DNA of 64,000 nucleotides from NCBI RefSeq assembly GCF_900446215.1, contig NZ_UAQZ01000012.1:372001-436000 (forward strand). The letters run 5' to 3'. Under the pieces are notes generated by a model. The model saw only the letters and a list, made by a program, of their open reading frames with translations. It was not told the DNA's origin and made no database searches. This DNA is from Burkholderia cenocepacia. Its GTDB lineage: Bacteria; Pseudomonadota; Gammaproteobacteria; Burkholderiales; Burkholderiaceae. The translations under genes were made by a program, and so were the position numbers. Positions 19,998 through 29,786 of the stretch are shown piece by piece (positions within the stretch are counted from its first letter, which is position 1; each line of letters begins with the position of its first letter).

Positions 19998-20231
19998 CTA
20001 CAGCAGGCCGTGCTGCTGCAGCTTCTTGCGCAGCGTATTGCGATTGATGCCGAGGTACTCCGCGGCGAGCGACTGGTTGCCGCCGGCCTGTACGAGCACG
20101 ACCTCGAGCATCGGCTTTTCGACGCAGGACATCACCATTTCATAGACGTCGTGCGGATTGGAGCCGTCTAGATCCCGGAAATACACGTCCAGGCTCTCGC
20201 GGACACATTGTTCGATGTTGTGCTTGCTCAT
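19998..20231 (-). CDS. fis: Fis family DNA-binding protein
   Basis: 77 residues. The C-terminal helix-turn-helix ([22 protein letters not shown], about residues 53-74) is the Fis/NtrC-type DNA-binding unit. Compared with E. coli Fis (98 residues), the N-terminal beta-hairpin that touches Hin-type invertases is essentially missing. It should act as a nucleoid-associated DNA-bending protein. The start codon overlaps the dusB stop, so the two are translationally coupled, as in E. coli where dusB-fis is also an operon. Confidence 0.93.
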   Translation of the reverse strand: MSKHNIEQCVRESLDVYFRDLDGSNPHDVYEMVMSCVEKPMLEVVLVQAGGNQSLAAEYLGINRNTLRKKLQQHGLL

Positions 20232-21295
20232 GCTGCTAACTGGTTATGGTCGTCCGACTCGCCCTGGCCGTTTTCCTCTTCGTCGTCGACGTAGACGAGG
20301 TGGTCCGACAGCGCCTTTTGCGCCTCGAAGAATGCATTGACGGCGGCGAGTTGCTCGCGGGTGGAATCGAGCGTGTTCATTCGGTGCCGGAACCCGTTGG
20401 CACCGGAAAGGCCGCGAGTGTACCAGCCGATGTGCTTGCGCGCAGTACGGACGCCGGTGAATTCGCCATAGAAAGCGTAGTGGTCTTCCAGGTGTTCGTT
20501 CATCACGTGCTGGATCTCGTCGATCCGCGGCGGGGGCAGCAGCTCGCCGGTTTGCAGGAAATGATCGATTTCGCGGAACAGCCACGGCCGGCCTTGCGCG
20601 GCGCGACCGATCATCAGCGCGTCGGCGCCGGTTGCATCGAGCACGGCCTTCGCCTTGGCGGGCGACGTGATGTCGCCGTTCGCGACGACCGGAATCCGCA
20701 CGGCCGCCTTCACGGCCGCGATCGTGTCGTACTCGGCGTCGCCCCGGTACAGGTCGGCGCGCGTGCGGCCGTGCACGGTCAGCATCGAGATGCCGGCCGC
20801 CTCGGCCAGGCGCGCGACCGTGATCGCGTTCTTGTGCTCGCGGTCCCAGCCGGTGCGGATCTTCAACGTGACGGGCACCGCATCGGGCCCGGTACCGACC
20901 GCCGCGACGACCGCCTCGACGATCCGCTGCACGAGCGGCTCGTTCTGCAGCAGCGCGGAGCCGGCCGCGACGTTGCAGACCTTCTTCGCCGGGCAGCCCA
21001 TGTTGATGTCGATGATCTGCGCGCCGTTGTCGACGTTGTAGCGGGCCGCTTCGGCCATCATCTCCGGATCGGCGCCGGCGATCTGCACCGCGATCGGCTC
21101 GACTTCGCCTTCGTGGTTCGCGCGCCGCATCGTCTTCGCGCTTTTCCACAGCTGCGCGTTCGACGCGACCATCTCGGACACGGCGTAACCGGCCCCCAGC
21201 CGTTTGCACAGCTGGCGGAACGGACGATCCGTCACCCCGGCCATCGGGGCGACGAACAGGTTGTTACGCAATACGTGAGGGCCGATAACGGGCAT
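20228..21295 (-). CDS. dusB: tRNA dihydrouridine synthase B
   Basis: 355 residues, longer than E. coli DusB (321) owing to an acidic C-terminal tail. FMN-dependent enzyme that reduces specific uridines in the tRNA D-loop. Seen: FVAPMAGVTDRPFR near the N-terminus, DINMGCPAKKVCN near 98 with the catalytic cysteine, KIRTGWDREHKNA near 145, TVHGRTRADLYRG near 170, and the FMN-phosphate site in NGDITSP and MIGRAAQGRPWLF. It is the first gene of the dusB-fis-purH group, and UbiH lies 128 bases upstream. Confidence 0.96.
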   Translation of the reverse strand: MPVIGPHVLRNNLFVAPMAGVTDRPFRQLCKRLGAGYAVSEMVASNAQLWKSAKTMRRANHEGEVEPIAVQIAGADPEMMAEAARYNVDNGAQIIDINMGCPAKKVCNVAAGSALLQNEPLVQRIVEAVVAAVGTGPDAVPVTLKIRTGWDREHKNAITVARLAEAAGISMLTVHGRTRADLYRGDAEYDTIAAVKAAVRIPVVANGDITSPAKAKAVLDATGADALMIGRAAQGRPWLFREIDHFLQTGELLPPPRIDEIQHVMNEHLEDHYAFYGEFTGVRTARKHIGWYTRGLSGANGFRHRMNTLDSTREQLAAVNAFFEAQKALSDHLVYVDDEEENGQGESDDHNQLAA

Positions 21296-21423
21296 CGCAA
21301 TGGCGCCGCCCGCGGCACGCGCGGGCAGGGGAAGGGAAGACGGAAAACGGGCATTTTACCGTATTCCCATGCCCCGCCGATTTGACCCGGTTTGCCTGGA
21401 GAGGCGGTGCGGCGCGCCGCGTG

Positions 21424-22611
21424 TCAGTTGCGCTGGCCGAACATCATCTGGCGTGCGATCGCCTTCTTGAGCGGCGGCACGAATTCGAGCGCGGTGAGCG
21501 CCGCGCCACGCAGCAGCGGCAGCGGGCCCGCATCGATCGTAAACAGGCGCGCCAGCGTGTCGGTCGCGCCGATCGTGAAGCGCCGGTCGAGCGCGCGGCG
21601 CGCGTTGAAGGTCGCGAGCGCGGTCGCTTCGAAGCCTTGTGCGGACAGTGTGTCGACGAGCGTGTGTGCATCGCGCAGGCCGAGGTTGAGCCCCTGGCCT
21701 GCCACCGGATGCAGCGTTTGCGCGGCATTGCCGACGATCGCGATGCGGCCGTTGACGAGCGTCTGCGCGGCGTTCAGGCCGAGCGGGAACGACGCGCGCC
21801 CGGCGATCGCGACGAATTCGCCCATGCGTTCGCCGAACACGCTGCCGAGCTCGCGCAGGAACGCATCGTCGGGCAGCGCGGCCCGTCGCGCCGCTTCGTC
21901 GGGCGTACAGCACCAGACGAGCGAGTAGTCGGCCTGACGCGGCCCGCCCAGCGGCAGCAGCGCGAGCGGGCCTTCGTGCGTGAAGCGTTCCCACGCGACG
22001 TTCGGGCGTGGCGCCGATACCGTGACCGTGCCGACGAGCGCGGTCTGGCCGTAGTCGCGGCGATGCTTGCCCGTATCGGCCTGCTGCTGGTGGAACAGCC
22101 CGCCTTCGGCGTTGATGACGATGCGCGCACGCAGCGTGCGTTCGCCTTGCGGGCCGTCGAGCGTCAGCGTGACGCCGTCGGCATCCTGCTGCGGCGTGTG
22201 CGCGGTGGTCGACGTGAGCCAGTCGACGCGCGTGCCGCGTACGGCGCCCGCGAGTGCCTGCACGATCGAGCCGTAGCGCACCACGTAGCCGAGCGCGGCG
22301 AGCGCGTGTTCGTCGCGGTCGATCAGCGTGCGGCCGAAATGGCCGCGCTGCGACACGTGGATATGTTCGATCGGCGTGGCGTCGGCGGGCCATGCGAGCG
22401 TATCGAGCAGCACGCGGCTGCCGTGCGACACGGCGATCGCGCGCGGGTCGTTCGCGCTCGCGGCCGGTTCGCGCGCATCGATCAGCGCGATCGACGCGTG
22501 CTGCGTCGCGCTGCGGCGGGCGAGCCAGCCGGCGAGCGCGAGCCCGACGGGGCCCGCGCCGACGATGGCGAGGTCGTAGTCCGGCGTGGCCGGGGAGGAA
22601 GCGGTCGTCAT
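21424..22611 (-). CDS. UbiH/UbiF/COQ6-family FAD-dependent hydroxylase
   Basis: 395 residues. FAD monooxygenase family that hydroxylates the ubiquinone ring. The N-terminal Rossmann motif GAGPVGLALAG (near 18) and an arginine-containing DPRAIAVSHGS segment are typical. The second FAD motif RIAIVGNAAQTLHPVAGQGLNLGLRD (near 285) has the family GD.AH.. pattern with Asn-Ala in place of Asp-Ala. Which ring position is hydroxylated cannot be decided from sequence; the pepP-adjacent position matches ubiH of E. coli. It lies 37 bases after pepP, so is probably cotranscribed. Confidence 0.88.
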   Translation of the reverse strand: MTTASSPATPDYDLAIVGAGPVGLALAGWLARRSATQHASIALIDAREPAASANDPRAIAVSHGSRVLLDTLAWPADATPIEHIHVSQRGHFGRTLIDRDEHALAALGYVVRYGSIVQALAGAVRGTRVDWLTSTTAHTPQQDADGVTLTLDGPQGERTLRARIVINAEGGLFHQQQADTGKHRRDYGQTALVGTVTVSAPRPNVAWERFTHEGPLALLPLGGPRQADYSLVWCCTPDEAARRAALPDDAFLRELGSVFGERMGEFVAIAGRASFPLGLNAAQTLVNGRIAIVGNAAQTLHPVAGQGLNLGLRDAHTLVDTLSAQGFEATALATFNARRALDRRFTIGATDTLARLFTIDAGPLPLLRGAALTALEFVPPLKKAIARQMMFGQRN

Positions 22612-22648
22612 CTTGATTCGTGAAACGGAGGGTACGGTCGGCGGCCGG

Positions 22649-24034
22649 TCATGCGTCCGCGCGCATCAGCGCCTCGATCTCGTCGGCCGCGACCGGCACG
22701 CCGCGCGTGATCAGTTCGCAGCCGTGTTCGCGCACGATCGCGTCGTCCTCGATGCGGATGCCGATGTTCCAGTACTCGGGCGGCACGTCGTCGGCCGCGC
22801 GCACATACAGGCCGGGCTCGACGGTGAGCGTCATGCCGGGCTTCAGCGTGCGCCACGGCAGCGCGCCGTTGGCGTCGCGCGCGGCGAGCCGCTCGCGGTA
22901 GTCGCCGCAATCGTGCACGTCCATGCCGAGCCAGTGGCCGGTGCGGTGCATGTAGAAGCGCGTGTACGCACGCTCGGCGATCACGTCGTCGACGTTCGAG
23001 AAGCGCGTTTTCGGGATGATGCCGGTGTCGAGCAGCCCCTGGGCGAGCACGCGTACCGCCGCGTCGTGCGGCGCCTCGAACGGCACGCCCGCGCGCGTCG
23101 CGTCGATCGCGGCCTGCTGCGCGGCGAGCACGATGTCGTACAGCGTGCGCTGCGCGGGCGAGAAGCGCCCGTTCGCCGGGAACGTGCGGGTGATGTCGGA
23201 TGCATAGCCGTCGAGTTCGCAGGCGGCGTCGATCAGGATCAGGTCGCCGTCCCGCGCGGCCGCGTTGCCGGCCGGGTAGTGCAGCACGCACGCGTTCGCG
23301 CCGGCCGCGACGATCGAGCCGTACGCGGGCGCCTGCGCGCCGTGCTTGCGGAACAGGTACAGCAGCTCGGCCTCGAGCTCGTATTCGCGGATGCCGGGGC
23401 GGCACACCTGCATCGCGCGGCGATGCGCGAGCGCGGAGATGTGCGCGGCGCGCATCATGATCGCGAGTTCGTGTTCGTCCTTCACGAGCCGCATGTCGTC
23501 GAGCAGCGGCGTGAGATCGAGCAGCGCGTCCGGCGCGGCGACGCCCGCGCGTGCCTGCGCGCGCACCGCGTCGATCCAGCCGGCGAGCTGGCGCTCGAAG
23601 TCGGCCGATGCGCCGAACCGGTAGTGGACGGTGCCCGCATCGGCGAGCAGGCGCGGCATCTCGGTGTCGATCACGTCGACCGCGAACGCCGCGTCGAAGC
23701 CGAACGCGTCGCGCGCGGCCTCGGGCCCGTAGTGGAAGCCTTCCCAGATCTCGCGGTCGACGTTCTTGGCGCGGCAGAACAGGATCGATTCCGGCGCGCC
23801 GTGCGGCGCGGCCGCGTTCAGCACGAGCACGGCATCCGGCTCGGTGAAGCCCGTCAGGTAATGGAAGTAGCTGTCGAACCGGTACGGGTAGGCCGTATCG
23901 CGGTTGCGCAGCATTTCCGGCGCGGTGGGGACGATGGCGACGCCGCCGCCCGCGGCACGCAGTGCGGCAAGCACGCGTTCACGGCGCTGGCGGTAGACAT
24001 CGACGGCGATGGCGGTATCGAGGGGCGCGTTCAT
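22649..24034 (-). CDS. pepP: Xaa-Pro aminopeptidase (aminopeptidase P)
   Basis: 461 residues from ATG 24034; an in-frame upstream start would add 19 residues rich in Arg with no family match. Removes N-terminal residues preceding proline. N-terminal domain to about 175, then the pita-bread metallopeptidase domain. Metal ligands of the dimanganese site are visible: Asp in LILIDAACELDGYASDITRTFP (two Asp), His in HRTGHWLGMDVHD, and Glu in LTVEPGLYV and IRIEDDAIV. A TACAAT hexamer ends seven bases before the ATG, suggesting a leaderless or nearly leaderless transcript. Confidence 0.95.
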   Translation of the reverse strand: MNAPLDTAIAVDVYRQRRERVLAALRAAGGGVAIVPTAPEMLRNRDTAYPYRFDSYFHYLTGFTEPDAVLVLNAAAPHGAPESILFCRAKNVDREIWEGFHYGPEAARDAFGFDAAFAVDVIDTEMPRLLADAGTVHYRFGASADFERQLAGWIDAVRAQARAGVAAPDALLDLTPLLDDMRLVKDEHELAIMMRAAHISALAHRRAMQVCRPGIREYELEAELLYLFRKHGAQAPAYGSIVAAGANACVLHYPAGNAAARDGDLILIDAACELDGYASDITRTFPANGRFSPAQRTLYDIVLAAQQAAIDATRAGVPFEAPHDAAVRVLAQGLLDTGIIPKTRFSNVDDVIAERAYTRFYMHRTGHWLGMDVHDCGDYRERLAARDANGALPWRTLKPGMTLTVEPGLYVRAADDVPPEYWNIGIRIEDDAIVREHGCELITRGVPVAADEIEALMRADA

Positions 24035-24221
24035 TCGTGCGATTGTAGCGCCGCGTGACGCCGTGCGTGAGAGTGGGGCCGGAAGCCGCACCGACTGGGC
24101 CCGCGCGGCCGCTGTTGCAAACCATCCACAGGCCGGACGGGCGATTTTCTACCCGGCTGCACCGGCCGGTTATGATCGACGACAACGTATACTCTCGGCG
24201 GTTCCCTTAAAAAGGCAGATG

Positions 24222-24833
24222 ATGAAATTAATCGGTTCGCTCAGCAGCCCGTACGTCCGAAAGGCGCGGATCGTGCTTGCTGAAAAGAAGATCGACTACA
24301 AGCTGGAGCTCGAGAACGTGTGGGCGCCGGAGACGGATATTCATGCTTCGAATCCGCTCGGCAAGGTCCCGTGCCTCGTGATGGAGGATGGTGCCGCGGT
24401 GTTCGATTCCCGCGTGATCTGCGAATACGTCGATACGCTGTCGCCGGTCGGCAAGCTGATTCCGCCGTCGGGCCGCGAGCGCGTGGAAGTGCGCTGCTGG
24501 GAAGCACTGGGCGACGGCGTGCTCGACGCGGCGGTCGCGATCCGTCTCGAACACACGCTGCGCGAAGAAGGGCAGCGCAGCCCGAGCTGGATCGCGCGCC
24601 AGCAACGCAAGATCGACGATGCGCTCGTCGCGATGTCGCAGGGGCTCGGCGGCAAGACGTGGTGCGTCGGTAATCATTACACGCTCGCCGACATCGCACT
24701 CGGCTGCGCGCTCGGCTACCTCGACTTCCGGATGCCCGAGCTCAACTGGCGCGATCGCCACCCGAACCTCGACAAGCACTTCGTGAAGCTGCAGCAGCGA
24801 CCGTCGTTCGCCGATACGCTGCCGCAGAACTGA
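24222..24833 (+). CDS. Glutathione S-transferase family protein
   Basis: 203 residues from the second of two tandem ATG codons (24219 and 24222); AAGG at 24212-24215 is best spaced for the second. The N-terminal thioredoxin-like domain (MKLIGSLSSPYVRKARI) has Ser in the active position, and the cis-Pro plus GSH-binding segment GKVPCLVMEDGAAVFDSRVICEYVD is clear near residues 48-75. The all-alpha C-terminal domain contains YTLADIALGCALGYLDFR. Substrate unknown. A TATACT at 24188-24193 may be its -10. Monocistronic with a strong terminator. Confidence 0.9.
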   Translation: MKLIGSLSSPYVRKARIVLAEKKIDYKLELENVWAPETDIHASNPLGKVPCLVMEDGAAVFDSRVICEYVDTLSPVGKLIPPSGRERVEVRCWEALGDGVLDAAVAIRLEHTLREEGQRSPSWIARQQRKIDDALVAMSQGLGGKTWCVGNHYTLADIALGCALGYLDFRMPELNWRDRHPNLDKHFVKLQQRPSFADTLPQN

Positions 24834-24869
24834 GCCGCGGCCCGGCCCGCGCGCATTCGGCAGACGAAA

Positions 24870-24899
24870 GAAAAGCGCCCCGCGGGGCGCTTTTCTTTT
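24870..24899. terminator. Bidirectional intrinsic terminator
   Basis: AGAAAAGCGCCCC and its complement GGGGCGCTTTTCT flank a CG centre, with T runs on both strands. It serves the GST gene (+) and the glutamate-synthase-like gene (-). Confidence 0.92.
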
Positions 24900-24936
24900 T
24901 GTCGCGTGGGCCGCCGCAGCGGAGCGGCCGCGTGCG

Positions 24937-26556
24937 TCACTCGATCGATGCGTACACGGCTTCGCCGAGCGTGAACGAATCGCTGCGCGCGATCGGCCAC
25001 CACTTGTCGTACAGCGAGAAGCCGCAGGTCTGGCCGTCGAGCAGCGCACCGGGCTTCAGGTACTTCAGCAGTTGCGACATCAATCGCACCTCGTGCGGCG
25101 CGACCCGCTGCACGATGTGATGCGCGCGCAGCTCGGACGGATGGGCGAGTCCGGCCGCCTGCACGAGTTCCTGCAGCGCATGCAGCGTGTTGCGGTGGAA
25201 GTTGTACACGCGCTCGGCCTTGTCGGGCACGACGAGCGCGCGCTGGCGCACCGGATCCTGCGTCGCGACGCCGGTCGGGCAGCGGTCGGTGTGGCAGTGC
25301 TGCGCCTGGATGCAGCCGACCGCGAACATGAAGCCGCGCGCCGAGTTCACCCAGTCCGCGCCGATCGCGAGCGTGCGCGCGATGTCGAACGCGGTGATGA
25401 TCTTGCCGCTCGCGCCGAGCTTCACGCGATCGCGCACGCCGATTCCGACGAGCGTGTTGTGCACGAGCAGCAGCCCTTCCTGCAGCGGCACGCCGACGTG
25501 GTCGGTGAATTCGAGCGGCGCCGCGCCGGTGCCCCCTTCCGCGCCGTCGACGACGATGAAGTCGGGCACGATGCCGGTCTCGAGCATCGCCTTGGCGATC
25601 CCGAAGAATTCCCACGGATGGCCGATGCACAGCTTGAAGCCGGTCGGCTTGCCGCCGGACAGCGTGCGCAGCCGCTCGACGAATTCGAGCAGCCCGCGCG
25701 GCGTCGAGAATTCCGAATGCGTCGCGGGCGAGATGCAGTCCTTGCCCATCGGCACGCCGCGCGTCTCGGCGATCTCGGGCGTGATCTTCGCGGCCGGCAG
25801 CACGCCGCCGTGGCCGGGCTTCGCGCCCTGCGACAGCTTCACCTCGATCATCTTGACCTGCGGATCGGCGGCCTGCTTCGCGAACTTGTCCGGATTGAAC
25901 GTACCGTCGTCGTTGCGGCAGCCGAAGTAGCCGGACGCGATTTCCCAGATGATGTCGCCGCCGTGCTCGCGGTGGTACTTCGACAGCGAGCCTTCGCCGG
26001 TGTCGTGCGCGAAGCCGCCTTTCTTCGCGCCGAGGTTCAGCGAGCGGATCGCGTTCGCGGACAGCGAGCCGAAGCTCATCGCCGAGATGTTGAAGATCGA
26101 AATGTCGTACGGTTGCGCGCGACTCGCGCCGACGCGGATGCGGAAATCGTGGTTCGGCAGCTTCGTCGGCGCGAGCGAATGGCTGATCCATTCGTGCGCG
26201 ACGGCCTTCACGTTCAGCTCGGTGCCGTACGGGCGGTTGTCGGCGACGTTCTTCGCGCGCTGGTAGACGAGGCTGCGCTGCGCACGCGAGAACGGTTTCT
26301 CGTCGGTGTCGTCCTCGACGAAGTACTGGCGGATTTCAGGTCGGATGAATTCGAACAGGAAGCGGAAGTGGCCCCAGAGCGGGTAGTTCCGCAGGATCGC
26401 GTGGCGGTCCTGGTTCAGGTCGTACAGGCCGAGCGCGACGAGGGCGACGGGGAGGATGATCCACAGCCACGAAAGCACGTGGATCGACGCGAGTGCGGCC
26501 GCGGCGATGAGCAGCAGGACAGCACACCACATCGCGAGGTAGCGTCTTGAAAGCAT
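24937..26556 (-). CDS. FMN-binding glutamate synthase family protein
   Basis: 539 residues from ATG 26556, which has a GGAG ribosome site. Two hydrophobic helices at about 6-25 and 30-50 anchor it in the inner membrane. The remainder is the Glu_synthase alpha/beta barrel (ISAMSFGSLSANA, GEGSLSKYH, VDGAEGGTGAAPLEF). The cysteine cluster CIQAQHCHTDRCPTG is the 3Fe-4S site. It lacks the glutaminase and GXGXG domains of full GltB, so it is not the biosynthetic GOGAT large chain. The true reaction of this stand-alone membrane form is not known to me. Confidence 0.88.
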   Translation of the reverse strand: MLSRRYLAMWCAVLLLIAAAALASIHVLSWLWIILPVALVALGLYDLNQDRHAILRNYPLWGHFRFLFEFIRPEIRQYFVEDDTDEKPFSRAQRSLVYQRAKNVADNRPYGTELNVKAVAHEWISHSLAPTKLPNHDFRIRVGASRAQPYDISIFNISAMSFGSLSANAIRSLNLGAKKGGFAHDTGEGSLSKYHREHGGDIIWEIASGYFGCRNDDGTFNPDKFAKQAADPQVKMIEVKLSQGAKPGHGGVLPAAKITPEIAETRGVPMGKDCISPATHSEFSTPRGLLEFVERLRTLSGGKPTGFKLCIGHPWEFFGIAKAMLETGIVPDFIVVDGAEGGTGAAPLEFTDHVGVPLQEGLLLVHNTLVGIGVRDRVKLGASGKIITAFDIARTLAIGADWVNSARGFMFAVGCIQAQHCHTDRCPTGVATQDPVRQRALVVPDKAERVYNFHRNTLHALQELVQAAGLAHPSELRAHHIVQRVAPHEVRLMSQLLKYLKPGALLDGQTCGFSLYDKWWPIARSDSFTLGEAVYASIE

Positions 26557-26674
26557 GGGGACTCCGTAAGAATCTTGAAATACCGCCATGCGTACGCTGC
26601 GCGGCGGCGCGCCGGCCGCGGCGGAATCGTGTTCCGCCGGGCGCGACGTGCCGCAAGTCTAAACCGAATGGATG

Positions 26675-27850
26675 TCAGCGTGCTTCGGCGAGTGCCGGCG
26701 CGTGGCCCGTCGACGTGGCCTGACCGGGCTGGCCGGTGGCCGCGGATTCGATGATGCCGCCGCCGAGGCAGATCTCGCCGTCGTACAGCACGGCCGACTG
26801 GCCGGGCGTGACGGCCCATTGCGCGTCGTCGAACGCGAGCGAGAAGCGCGCTTCGCCTGCCGGGCCGGCGGCCTCGGCGCCTGTCGCGGCCAGCCCGAAT
26901 ACGCACGCCGCGTCGGCCTGCCGGTAGCGCGTCTTCGCGCCGCACGCGAAGCCGTCGGCCGGCGGCTCGCCGGCGACCCAGCTCACGTTGCCGGCGACGA
27001 GCTCGCGCGACAGCAGCCACGGATGATCGTGGCCCTGCACGACGTACAGCGTGTTCGACGCGATGTCCTTCGCGGCGACGAACCACGGCTCGCCGCTGCC
27101 GCTCTTGCTGCCGCCGAGGCCGATGCCCTTGCGCTGGCCGAACGTATAGAACGCGAGGCCGATGTGCTCGCCGACCACCTTGCCGTCGGGCGTCTTCATC
27201 GGGCCCGGCTTGGTCGGCAGGTAGCGATTCAGGAAATCGCGGAACGGCCGTTCGCCGATGAAGCAGATGCCGGTCGAATCCTTCTTCTTCGCATTCGGCA
27301 GCCCGATCTGCGCGGCGATCTCGCGCACCTTCGTCTTCGGGATCTCGCCGAGCGGGAACATCGTCTTCGACAGTTGCGCCTGGTTCAGCCGGTGCAGGAA
27401 GTACGACTGGTCTTTCGTATGATCGAAAGCCTTCAGCAGTTCGAAACGCCCGTCGCGTTCGCGCACGCGTGCGTAGTGACCGGTCGCGATCATTTCCGCG
27501 TCGAGCGACATCGCGTGGTCGAGGAACGCCTTGAACTTGATCTCGGCATTGCACAGCACGTCGGGGTTCGGCGTGCGGCCGGCCGAGTATTCGCGCAGGA
27601 ACTCGGCGAATACGCGGTCCTTGTATTCCGCGGCGAAGTTGACGGCTTCCACGTCGATGCCGATCAGGTCGGCCACCGACACGACGTCGATCCAGTCCTG
27701 GCGCGTCGAGCAGTACTCGCCGTCGTCGTCGTCTTCCCAGTTCTTCATGAACAGGCCGACCACGTCGTAGCCCTGTTCCTTCAGCAGCCACGCGGTCACC
27801 GACGAATCGACGCCGCCCGACATGCCCACCACTACACGGCGCTTGCTCAT
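26675..27850 (-). CDS. mnmA: tRNA-specific 2-thiouridylase MnmA
   Basis: 391 residues (E. coli 368). Thiolates U34 of tRNA-Lys, -Glu and -Gln using sulfur relayed by a persulfide. The PP-loop SGGVDSSV lies near residue 10, and the catalytic cysteines lie in [13 protein letters not shown] (near 102) and [10 protein letters not shown] (near 202). [14 protein letters not shown] lies near 265. A longer open frame upstream is only overlap with nudJ. The ATG overlaps the nudJ stop by four bases. An inserted Ala/Gly-rich stretch near 340 lengthens the C-terminal barrel. Confidence 0.97.
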   Translation of the reverse strand: MSKRRVVVGMSGGVDSSVTAWLLKEQGYDVVGLFMKNWEDDDDGEYCSTRQDWIDVVSVADLIGIDVEAVNFAAEYKDRVFAEFLREYSAGRTPNPDVLCNAEIKFKAFLDHAMSLDAEMIATGHYARVRERDGRFELLKAFDHTKDQSYFLHRLNQAQLSKTMFPLGEIPKTKVREIAAQIGLPNAKKKDSTGICFIGERPFRDFLNRYLPTKPGPMKTPDGKVVGEHIGLAFYTFGQRKGIGLGGSKSGSGEPWFVAAKDIASNTLYVVQGHDHPWLLSRELVAGNVSWVAGEPPADGFACGAKTRYRQADAACVFGLAATGAEAAGPAGEARFSLAFDDAQWAVTPGQSAVLYDGEICLGGGIIESAATGQPGQATSTGHAPALAEAR

Positions 27851-28356
27851 TTGCTGACCGCCTGACGTTCGAATGCCTCGGGGCGCGGGGCGACCGAATG
27901 CGTGTGCACGAAATCGAGCGGGATGCGCCGCCCGGCGAGATAGTCGTCGACACAGCGCATCACCGCGGGCGAACGATGGCGCTCGCTGCACGCGCGCAGC
28001 TCGTCGGCCGTCATCCACAGCGTGCGCACGATGCCGTCGTCGAGCACATGGCCCGCGATCGGCTCGCCGGCCGTGCCGCAGAACGTGAAGCGCAGGTAGG
28101 TCGCGCCGGCGCTGCCGGGGCGCTCGTAGTGCGCGAGATAGACGCCGACGAGCGCGTCGGGCGTGAACGGGTGCGCGGTTTCCTCGAGCGTTTCGCGGAT
28201 CACGGCGTCGGCCAGCGTTTCGCCGGCTTCGAGATGACCGGCCGGCTGGTTGATGCGCAGGCCCGTCGAGGTTTCTTCCTCGATCACGAGAAAGCGGCCG
28301 GCGCGCTCGACGAGCGCGGCGACCGTCACATGCGGGGTCCAGAGTTCGGGTTTCAT
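27847..28356 (-). CDS. nudJ: NUDIX phosphatase, NudJ-like
   Basis: 169 residues from ATG 28356; longer in-frame starts cover non-conserved sequence. The Nudix box GHLEAGETL...RETLEETAH near 38-60 has Ala where most members have the final Gly before the hydrophobic residue, and otherwise supplies the metal-binding REXXEE. The [11 protein letters not shown] lead-in and position immediately upstream of mnmA match NudJ of E. coli, which hydrolyses nucleoside di- and triphosphates and HMP-PP. Symbol given on that context plus similarity; substrate specificity is inferred. Confidence 0.85.
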   Translation of the reverse strand: MKPELWTPHVTVAALVERAGRFLVIEEETSTGLRINQPAGHLEAGETLADAVIRETLEETAHPFTPDALVGVYLAHYERPGSAGATYLRFTFCGTAGEPIAGHVLDDGIVRTLWMTADELRACSERHRSPAVMRCVDDYLAGRRIPLDFVHTHSVAPRPEAFERQAVSK

Positions 28357-28635
28357 GGTTCGGCATTTTACCGGTTGCGCCCGAACGCTGCCGGCCGTCT
28401 GGTTAGACGAATCCGACCCCGGCAGATCGTCCGTGCCGGGGATGCGTGACGGCACGGGTCAAGCGCATGTCGCATTCGAGCACGGTCGTGCGGAAAGTGC
28501 TGGCGGGGCCATCGCTTTCGGTTAAAGTGCAGCGTGAAAGCCGTTGCTCGTGAGCCGGTAAGTCAGCCTGTCCGGCTCGTTGCGCAGTAAAAATCGCAAG
28601 AAAAGAAATACTGACAATGACTGGAGGAACTGACG

Positions 28636-29775
28636 ATGCATATTGGAGTGCCTGCTGAAACGCGGGCCAACGAGGCGCGTGTGGCTGCGACGCCGGAAAC
28701 CGTGAAGAAATACGCGGCGGCCGGCCATCGCGTCAGTATCGCGAAAGGGGCCGGCAGCGCAGCCAGCTATCCCGATGAAGCCTATGTGGCCGCCGGTGCC
28801 GAATTGACCGACCAGTCGGCCGCTTTTGCCGCCGACCTCGTGCTGAAGGTCCAGGCGCCCACCGACGCCGAACTGCCGTTGCTCAAGCGCGGCGCCGTGC
28901 TGGTCGGCATGCTCGAGCCGTTCAACGGCGAACAGGCGGCGAAACTCGCCGCGGCCGGCGTGACCGGTTTCGCGCTCGAGGCCGCGCCGCGCACCACGCG
29001 TGCGCAGAGTCTCGACGTGCTGTCGTCGCAGGCGAACATCGCCGGCTACAAGGCCGTGCTGGTGGCCGCATCGCTGTATCCGCGCTTCATGCCGATGCTG
29101 ATGACGGCCGCGGGCACCGTGAAGGCGGCGCGCGTGCTGATTCTCGGCGCGGGCGTCGCGGGCCTGCAGGCGATCGCGACCGCGAAGCGGCTGGGCGCGG
29201 TGATCGAGGCGTCCGACGTGCGGCCGGCCGTGAAGGAGCAGATCGAGTCGCTCGGCGCGAAGTTCCTCGACGTCCCGTTCGAAACCGACGAAGAGCGCGA
29301 AGCCGCGCAGGGCGTCGGCGGCTATGCGCGCCCGATGCCGCCGTCGTGGCTCGGCCGCCAGGCCGCGCTCGTGCACGAGCGCGCGAAGCAGGCCGACATC
29401 GTGATCACCACCGCATTGATTCCCGGCCGTCCGGCGCCGACGCTGATCTCGGTCGACACCGCGCAGTCGATGAAGCCCGGCTCGGTGCTCGTCGATCTCG
29501 CGGCCGGCCGCGGCCCGGAAATCGACGGCCGCAAGGGCGGCAACTGCCCGCTGACCGTCGCCGACCAGGTGATCGTGCACCACGGCGTGACGATCGCCGG
29601 CTACACGAACCTCGCATCGATGGTCGCGTCGGACGCGTCGGCGCTGTACGCGCGCAACCTGCTGGACTTCATGAAGCTGATCGTCACGAAGGAAGGCACG
29701 CTGAACATCGACCTGACCGACGACATCGTCGCCGCGACGCTGCTGTGCCGCGACGGCGAGCTCGCGCGCAAATAA
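28636..29775 (+). CDS. pntAA: NAD(P) transhydrogenase subunit alpha part 1
   Basis: 379 residues. Cytosolic NAD(H)-binding domain I of the proton-pumping transhydrogenase. N-terminal [19 protein letters not shown] is family-typical, and the Rossmann fold [18 protein letters not shown] near 170 binds NAD. The [25 protein letters not shown] block near 250 closes the domain. The alpha subunit of E. coli is split here into two genes, as in Rhodospirillum. A GGAGG ribosome site precedes the ATG. First gene of the pntAA-pntAB-pntB operon, 11 bases before pntAB. Confidence 0.96.
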   Translation: MHIGVPAETRANEARVAATPETVKKYAAAGHRVSIAKGAGSAASYPDEAYVAAGAELTDQSAAFAADLVLKVQAPTDAELPLLKRGAVLVGMLEPFNGEQAAKLAAAGVTGFALEAAPRTTRAQSLDVLSSQANIAGYKAVLVAASLYPRFMPMLMTAAGTVKAARVLILGAGVAGLQAIATAKRLGAVIEASDVRPAVKEQIESLGAKFLDVPFETDEEREAAQGVGGYARPMPPSWLGRQAALVHERAKQADIVITTALIPGRPAPTLISVDTAQSMKPGSVLVDLAAGRGPEIDGRKGGNCPLTVADQVIVHHGVTIAGYTNLASMVASDASALYARNLLDFMKLIVTKEGTLNIDLTDDIVAATLLCRDGELARK

Positions 29776-29786
29776 CGGAGGAGACC

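Noticed and set aside
18181..20145. 654-codon open frame on the plus strand opposite purH
   Set aside because: Covers the clear purH gene in antisense and has shadow-type composition.
27851..28366. Possible N-terminal fusion to MnmA
   Set aside because: The open frame upstream of 27850 is only the overlapping reading frame of nudJ and is Arg-rich; MnmA begins normally at [13 protein letters not shown].
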